Source of the DNA: Candidatus Woesearchaeota archaeon
GTDB lineage: Archaea > Nanobdellota > Nanobdellia > Woesearchaeales > GW2011-AR15
Length of the DNA stretch: 8,639 bases
Assembly (NCBI GenBank): GCA_023701075.1
Contig: JAMPXQ010000055.1
Span: 1 to 8,639, forward strand
Reading direction: 5' to 3'
Each line of letters begins with the position of its first letter. The first letter of the stretch is position 1. The notes beneath the pieces were generated by a model. That model made no database searches. It was not told the origin of the DNA and saw nothing but the letters and a program-made list of their open reading frames with translations. Both the position numbers and the translations under genes were made by a program. Shown piece after piece: positions 4,338 through 8,639 of the stretch.

Positions 4338-5567
4338 TCACTTCCCGAATATCTCCTTCACTTTATTTAGTCCTTCAATCAAGACATCTATCTCTTCTTC
4401 CTTATTATATATATAGAACGAAGCCCTGCATGTTGAACTTTGCCCCATCCTCTCTACAAGAGGCTGTGCACAGTGCATGCCTGTCCTTATCGCCACCCCA
4501 TATTCACTATCAAGTATGCCACCGACATCATGCGGATGGATGCCTTTTAGATTAAATGTCACAAGACCAGACCTATCCTTTGGACCAGGACCATATATCT
4601 CAAGGTCTTTTATCCCATTGAAACTATCGAAGCAATATTCCAGCATCTTCTGCTCATGTTTCTTTATATCATCCATGCCCAGTTTCTTAAGGTAATCAAC
4701 TGCTGCACCAAATGCAATCCCGCCACCTATATCGGGAGTGCCTGCTTCAAATTTCCAAGGAAGATCGTTATATGTCGTCTTCTCAAGCTTCACTTCCCTT
4801 ATCATGTCCCCTCCGCCAAGGAACGGATGCATCTTTTCCAGAATGTCTTTTTTAGCGACCAAGGCTCCGGTGCCTGTAGGCGCGAGCATCTTATGGCCAG
4901 AGAATGCGAAAAAATCTGCGTCTATCTTCCTTACATCCACAGACATATGAGGGACTGACTGCGAACCATCCACCATAAACAATGCCTTGTTATCATGCGC
5001 AATCTTGCCTATCTCTTTGACATCATTTATTGTGCCGACTACATTCGATGCATGGACACAAGTGACCAGTTTTGTGCTCTTTGTCATCTTCTCATTCAGG
5101 TCATCAATATTGAGCGTTGTGTCATCGTTTATATCCACAAAATTTACTTTCACACCTTTTTCACGCAGGAATTGCCAAGGCACTATATTTGCATGATGCT
5201 CCATCACTGTTGATAGGACTTCATCACCCTCCTTGAGATTATGCTGCGCCCAGCCATACATCACAAGATTCATCGCTTCTGTTGCATTCCTTACAAATAT
5301 AGTCTCTTCTTTTGGATATTTTGCGCCAACAAATCTTCCTACCTTCTCATGCGCATCATCATACATATCTGAAGCCTCCTGGCTCAAAGTATGCACTCCC
5401 CTATGGATGTTTGCATTATTATTCTCGTAATAATCTGTCAGTGCCTTGATGACCTGCCTTGGCTTTTGCGTTGTCGCTGCATTGTCCAGATAGACCAATC
5501 TCTTGCCATTGATATTCCTAGAAAGAATAGGGAAATCTTCCCTCACCTTATCAACTGAAAACATCAT
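4338..5567 (-). CDS. sufS: Cysteine desulfurase SufS (group II)
   Basis: A 409-residue PLP enzyme of the SufS/CsdA class converting cysteine to alanine and an enzyme-bound persulfide. Visible residues: H124 (PLP-stacking, in MEHHANIVPW), D200 and Q203 (VDGSQSVPH), the Schiff-base lysine K226 (FSGHKMLAPTGTG), and the persulfide cysteine C366 (RTGMHCAQPL) followed by R381 in C-R-A-S. Length and numbering closely match E. coli SufS (406 residues, K226, C364). The motif H344-P-H346-D matches Bacillus SufS, where the second His binds the zinc of SufU, rather than E. coli SufS, which works with SufE; this agrees with sufU being next. The start overlaps the sufD stop (ATGA). A perfect GGTGAT directly abuts the ATG at 5567, so the second ATG at 5564 may be the real start. 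It is likely the sulfur source for both Fe-S assembly and tRNA thiolation. Confidence 0.97.
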   Translation of the reverse strand: MMFSVDKVREDFPILSRNINGKRLVYLDNAATTQKPRQVIKALTDYYENNNANIHRGVHTLSQEASDMYDDAHEKVGRFVGAKYPKEETIFVRNATEAMNLVMYGWAQHNLKEGDEVLSTVMEHHANIVPWQFLREKGVKVNFVDINDDTTLNIDDLNEKMTKSTKLVTCVHASNVVGTINDVKEIGKIAHDNKALFMVDGSQSVPHMSVDVRKIDADFFAFSGHKMLAPTGTGALVAKKDILEKMHPFLGGGDMIREVKLEKTTYNDLPWKFEAGTPDIGGGIAFGAAVDYLKKLGMDDIKKHEQKMLEYCFDSFNGIKDLEIYGPGPKDRSGLVTFNLKGIHPHDVGGILDSEYGVAIRTGMHCAQPLVERMGQSSTCRASFYIYNKEEEIDVLIEGLNKVKEIFGK

Positions 5568-6610
5568 ATCACCTTGTCGTTTAAGGCAGCCTCTATATCC
5601 TCTTTATATCTTGCTGTCTCTATGACAGGTGTGAAAAACCCCTGGATTATTAAGCGTTCTGCTTCTTTCCTCCTCAAACCACGGGCCATGAGATAGAATA
5701 TCTCTTCTTCATCCGGCTTTCCAAGTGTCGCGCCATGACTTGCTTTCACCTCATTTGCGTCTATCTCTAAACTAGGGATCGAATACGATCTTGCACCATC
5801 ACTCAGCACCAAGGAATTATCTGCAAGATAGGAATTGGTGTTCTGGGCTTTCTTATCAATCTTTATAAGCCCCCTAAAAACCGAAGTGCTGTTGCCATCA
5901 ACAACCCCCTTGACCAAGATATTCCCAGAGGTGTTCTCTTCTTTATGGTACAGGTTTGTCGAGAAATCAAAATGCTGCTCTTTATCACCGAAGAACACTC
6001 CTTTGACAAAGGCATTTGAACCTCTCCCTTCAAGATATGAATCTATCTTCACCCTGCTCAGTTTCCCGCCGAACTGTGCAAAAAGCCATTCGACTGTAGA
6101 ATCATCTTTAAGATGTGCATACCAATTTCCGATGCTCTTCACATCATGCTTCCAACACTGAAAATTCTCAAAATTGACTCTTGAATTCTGTGCAGCAAAG
6201 ATAAAGATACCATCGTTCCTGAAGCAATCTCCCTTTGAGCGATGCTCTTCTGAATATTTCAGGCTTGCGCCTTCTTCTAACACAATAACTGTCCTTGAGA
6301 CTATAGTCCCTCCAACCGAAGTCACTTTGCATGAAAGGGTCGCTTCCTTGTTTTTTGGGACGTGGATGAATATACCTTCTTTATACTGCTCATTCAACAT
6401 CGTAAACTTATCATCAGTCCTTTTCCCTATCTCTGGCAGCAGCGAACCATCAATCTTTTGGAATGTCACACCATCAGGAAAAGGAGAAAACTCTATCTCC
6501 TGCTTCCCTACTCCTAATCCTATATCTATGTTCCTCACATCTGTGTACCGCCAAGCCTCTAATTTCGGCGAAGGAAAATCCATTGCTTCATATCCATGAT
6601 GCGTGCTCAT
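5564..6610 (-). CDS. sufD: Fe-S cluster assembly protein SufD
   Basis: A 348-residue SufB/SufD-family protein, the partner of SufB in the SufBC2D scaffold. The N-terminal motif P15-K-L-E-A-W-R-Y-T-D24 is typical of SufD, followed by a beta-helix core. The C-terminal part carries V-F-R-G-L-I-x-[25 protein letters not shown]292-G-A-T and a C-terminal helical segment (E-I-F-Y-L-M-A-R-G). H292 is the expected counterpart of E. coli SufD H360, which together with a SufB cysteine forms the nascent-cluster site. It is shorter than E. coli SufD (423 residues), mainly at the N-terminus. The ATG overlaps the sufB stop by four bases (ATGA), with GGGAG (6621-6617) six bases upstream. SufD rather than a second SufB: it lacks the C-G-x-x-A-P motif and the paired cysteines seen in the neighbour. 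Confidence 0.96.
   Translation of the reverse strand: MSTHHGYEAMDFPSPKLEAWRYTDVRNIDIGLGVGKQEIEFSPFPDGVTFQKIDGSLLPEIGKRTDDKFTMLNEQYKEGIFIHVPKNKEATLSCKVTSVGGTIVSRTVIVLEEGASLKYSEEHRSKGDCFRNDGIFIFAAQNSRVNFENFQCWKHDVKSIGNWYAHLKDDSTVEWLFAQFGGKLSRVKIDSYLEGRGSNAFVKGVFFGDKEQHFDFSTNLYHKEENTSGNILVKGVVDGNSTSVFRGLIKIDKKAQNTNSYLADNSLVLSDGARSYSIPSLEIDANEVKASHGATLGKPDEEEIFYLMARGLRRKEAERLIIQGFFTPVIETARYKEDIEAALNDKVI
5568..5573 (-). promoter_or_regulatory. GGTGAT ribosome binding site at the sufS start
   Basis: GGTGAT, complementary to the archaeal 16S rRNA 3' end, touches the first ATG (5567) and is three bases from the second (5564). The spacing favours the second, making SufS 408 residues. It lies within the sufD coding region, consistent with translational coupling. 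Confidence 0.55.
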
Positions 6611-8007
6611 CCTACGCTCCCTTCCATATTAAGTTCAATCAGCCTATTGAGCTCTACTGCATATTCCATAGGAAGCTCTCTAACGAATGCATCCATGAAC
6701 CCCCTTACAATCATGCCCAATGCCTGCTCTTCTGAAAATCCTCTGGACATCAAGTAAAAAAGCTGCTCTTCTGAAACTCTTCCAACAGATGCTTCGTGCC
6801 CGATAGATACATCCTTCTCTTCAATCTCCATGTAAGGCACAGTATCTGATGCGGATTTAGGATCCAGTATGAGCGCGTCGCAACAGACATTCGATTTCAC
6901 GTTCCTACATCCTTTTGCGACTTTCAAAAGGCCACGATATGTCGTCCTGCCACCATCTTTTGATACTGATTTTGAGAGTATCTGGGATGTCGTATTTTGG
7001 GCCATATGCACTATCTTTGCGCCCGCATCCTGATGCTGACCCTTTCCTGCAAATGCAACAGATATAACTTCTCCGTGAGCTTTCTCTCCCATCAAATACA
7101 CTGCTGGATATTTCATCGTAAGCTTGCTACCTAAATTGCCATCTATCCATTCGACCCTGGAATTCTTGTATGCAAATGCTCTTTTTGTCACAAGATTATA
7201 GACATTGCTTGACCAGTTCTGGATTGTCGTGTACCTTATTGTCGCGCCCTCATCTGCTATCAATTCCACAACAGCAGAATGGAGCGAATCTGTAGAATAC
7301 ACCGGAGCGGTGCAACCCTCTACATAATGAACATATGAACCTTTATCTGCAATTATCAAAGTCCTTTCAAACTGACCTATGTTCTTTGCATTTATCCTGA
7401 AATATGCCTGCAAAGGCAAATCAATCCTAACTCCAGGAGGCACATAGATGAATGAGCCGCCTGACCAGACAGCAGTATTGAGCGCTGCAAACTTATTGTC
7501 TGAAAAAGGGATTATCTTCCCGAACCATCTCTTGACTATATCCGGATGCTCCCTAAGCCCGCCATCCATGTCTAAGAATATAACTCCTTTATCTTTCAAT
7601 GTCTTCTGCAGGCTATGATAGACAACTTCTGATTCATACTGTGCACCGACACCCGCTAGGAATTTCTTCTCTGCTTCCGGGATGCCTAACCTATCAAAAG
7701 TATTCCTTATGCCTTCCGGGACGTCTTCCCAGCTCTGCGCCTGCTCTCCTTCAGGTTTTCCATAGTAATAGATGTTCTCAAAATCTATCGTCTTTAGGTC
7801 TGCTCCCCAAGAGGGCATTTTCCTTTCTTTGAAATGCCTATATGCTTTTAGGCGGATATCTAACATCCATTCAGGCTCTTTTTTCATAGCAGATATCTTC
7901 TTTATCAATTCCTCATTTAGTCCTTTCTCAGATTTGAATGAAAAGCTTTCTGGGTCATTGAAACCATACTTATATTCTGTCCCTAAGAAATTCTTTACGT
8001 CACTCAT
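6607..8007 (-). CDS. sufB: Fe-S cluster assembly protein SufB
   Basis: A 466-residue SufB, the main cluster-building subunit of SufBC2D. Conserved blocks in order: P65-S-W-G near the N-terminus, the V-x-Y-S/H-x-L region near 130, S182[11 protein letters not shown]229-E-G-C-T-A-P with C232, Q-N-W at 263-265, the T-x-Y-R-G block at 355-359, then C375-C376-D and H404-E405. C232, C376, H404 and E405 match E. coli C254, C405, H433 and E434: the 376-404 spacing equals 405-433, and the 7-residue difference earlier is explained by a shorter loop after Q-N-W. C376 pairs with SufD H292 at the proposed cluster site; C232 is the expected persulfide entry. The ATG at 8007 is chosen over an in-frame TTG at 8028, because GAGTGA (8021-8016) is eight bases upstream. 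It overlaps sufC by eight bases. Confidence 0.97.
   Translation of the reverse strand: MSDVKNFLGTEYKYGFNDPESFSFKSEKGLNEELIKKISAMKKEPEWMLDIRLKAYRHFKERKMPSWGADLKTIDFENIYYYGKPEGEQAQSWEDVPEGIRNTFDRLGIPEAEKKFLAGVGAQYESEVVYHSLQKTLKDKGVIFLDMDGGLREHPDIVKRWFGKIIPFSDNKFAALNTAVWSGGSFIYVPPGVRIDLPLQAYFRINAKNIGQFERTLIIADKGSYVHYVEGCTAPVYSTDSLHSAVVELIADEGATIRYTTIQNWSSNVYNLVTKRAFAYKNSRVEWIDGNLGSKLTMKYPAVYLMGEKAHGEVISVAFAGKGQHQDAGAKIVHMAQNTTSQILSKSVSKDGGRTTYRGLLKVAKGCRNVKSNVCCDALILDPKSASDTVPYMEIEEKDVSIGHEASVGRVSEEQLFYLMSRGFSEEQALGMIVRGFMDAFVRELPMEYAVELNRLIELNMEGSVG
6617..6621 (-). promoter_or_regulatory. Ribosome binding site of sufD
   Basis: GGGAG on the minus strand, six bases before the ATG at 6610 and inside the 3' end of sufB. 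It confirms the sufD start at the ATGA overlap. Confidence 0.6.
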
Positions 8008-8639
8008 CTTTCTCTTCACTCTTCTCAAATCCCTTATATCCGATCTTTTCCACTTCCTCTGCCAATGAATAATCCCCTGATTTCACAATCCTTCCATCAT
8101 GGAATATGTGCACGAAGTCCGGTTTTATATGGTGAAGTATCCTCTGATAATGAGTTATTATAAGGACACCTAATGATGGACCGACAAGCTTCTTGAGCCC
8201 TTCTGCGACAATCCTAAGCGCGTCAACATCAAGACCAGAATCTGTCTCATCCAATATGGCGAATTTCGGACTAAGAATCGCAAGCTGAAGTATCTCTGCC
8301 CTCTTTTTCTCTCCGCCGGAAAAGCCGACATTGACATGCCTCTTTGCAAAATCCTTGTCCATCTCAAGCAGCGCCATCTTCTCATTTAGGAGCTTCATGA
8401 AATCCATGACACCTATCTTCTTCCCTGTAACCTCATTATATGCAGTCCTTAAGAAATTCATCATGGAAACGCCCGGAATCTCACAAGGATATTGGAATGA
8501 GAGGAAAATACCTGCCTTTGCCCTATCATTCACTTCTAATGACAATAGGTCTGTCGAATCTATCTTCACTTCTCCTTTTGTTATCTCATATCTAGGATGG
8601 CCCATTATGCAATTAGAAAGCGTGCTTTTTCCAGAGCCA
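8000..8639 (-). CDS. sufC: Fe-S assembly ATPase SufC, partial at right edge
   Basis: The frame runs off the right edge, so about 35 N-terminal residues are missing; 212 residues are in view. It is the ABC-type ATPase that dimerises on SufB and SufD and powers cluster assembly; it is cytosolic and not a transporter. Motifs: end of Walker A, G-S-G-K-S-T (8638-8621); Q-loop L-S-F-Q-Y-P (Gln codon 8494-8492); signature F-S-G-G-E-K-K-R (around 8323-8300); Walker B F-A-I-L-D-E (Asp-Glu codons 8251-8246) followed by T-D-S-G-L-D; H-loop I-T-H-Y (His codon 8152-8150). The signature and E-T-D-S-G-L-D after Walker B are typical of SufC. An internal ATG at 8605 is not the start because Walker A lies upstream of it. 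It is the first suf gene seen; the operon promoter lies outside the window. Confidence 0.97.
   Translation of the reverse strand, partial: GSGKSTLSNCIMGHPRYEITKGEVKIDSTDLLSLEVNDRAKAGIFLSFQYPCEIPGVSMMNFLRTAYNEVTGKKIGVMDFMKLLNEKMALLEMDKDFAKRHVNVGFSGGEKKRAEILQLAILSPKFAILDETDSGLDVDALRIVAEGLKKLVGPSLGVLIITHYQRILHHIKPDFVHIFHDGRIVKSGDYSLAEEVEKIGYKGFEKSEEKDE

Noticed and set aside
6174..6599. A 141-codon plus-strand open frame inside sufD
   Set aside because: It is fully antisense to a well-conserved gene and has no recognisable domain. The other plus-strand frames within the suf genes and ttuA are shadows in the same way.
8008..8028. A TTG start giving SufB seven extra residues
   Set aside because: The ATG at 8007 has a better-placed GAGTGA, and the added residues (basic, M-R-R-V-K-R-K) look like read-through of upstream sequence.
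1..8639. tRNA or rRNA genes, CRISPR arrays, insertion sequences and long repeats
   Set aside because: Reading both strands gave no tRNA-like cloverleaf, repeated spacers, transposase motifs or terminal inverted repeats, and coding genes fill almost the whole window.

Overview
The window looks like part of an archaeal genome, most likely of the DPANN group (Woesearchaeota-like). This is inferred from gene content, not from a database match. Archaeal signs are an RNase P p30-like subunit, a TtuA/NcsA-type tRNA thiolase with a ubiquitin-like sulfur carrier, an E1-like enzyme with a C-terminal extension I associate with archaeal members, TATA boxes about 27 bases upstream of start codons (leaderless style), GGTGAT/GGAG ribosome sites and a moderately AT-rich sequence. 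Coding is dense: nine genes lie on the minus strand and one on the plus strand, and no gap exceeds about 70 bases. I see no mobile elements, CRISPR arrays, tRNA or rRNA genes.

Right part (8639 to 3953, minus strand): a SUF iron-sulfur cluster operon in the order sufC (cut by the right edge), sufB, sufD, sufS, sufU. Junctions overlap by 8, 4 and 4 bases, and the last has a 4-base gap, so the genes are probably co-transcribed and translationally coupled. The catalytic and cluster-binding residues I can check are present: SufB C232/C376/H404/E405, SufD H292, SufS K226/C366, SufU C37/D39/C62/C107.

Middle (3910 to 3008, minus strand): a membrane-anchored DsbA-like thiol oxidoreductase with its own TATA box, convergent with the plus-strand gene at 2149-2988.

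Left part: a MoeB/ThiF/UbaA-like E1 enzyme (2149-2988, plus) is divergent from a minus-strand operon encoding a ubiquitin-like sulfur carrier ending in GlyGly (start about 2080), a TtuA/NcsA tRNA 2-thiolation enzyme (1886-1023), an RNase P p30-like protein (1032-493) and, after a possible second promoter, a winged-helix plus coiled-coil protein cut by the left edge (467-1).

Read together, most of the window is one sulfur economy. SufS removes sulfur from cysteine, SufU and SufBCD build Fe-S clusters, the E1 activates the carrier's GlyGly tail for thiocarboxylate formation, and TtuA, whose three cluster cysteines are all present, would use a [4Fe-4S] cluster and the carrier's sulfur to thiolate tRNA. 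The family functions are established. That these genes act as one physically linked route in this organism is inference from their adjacency.
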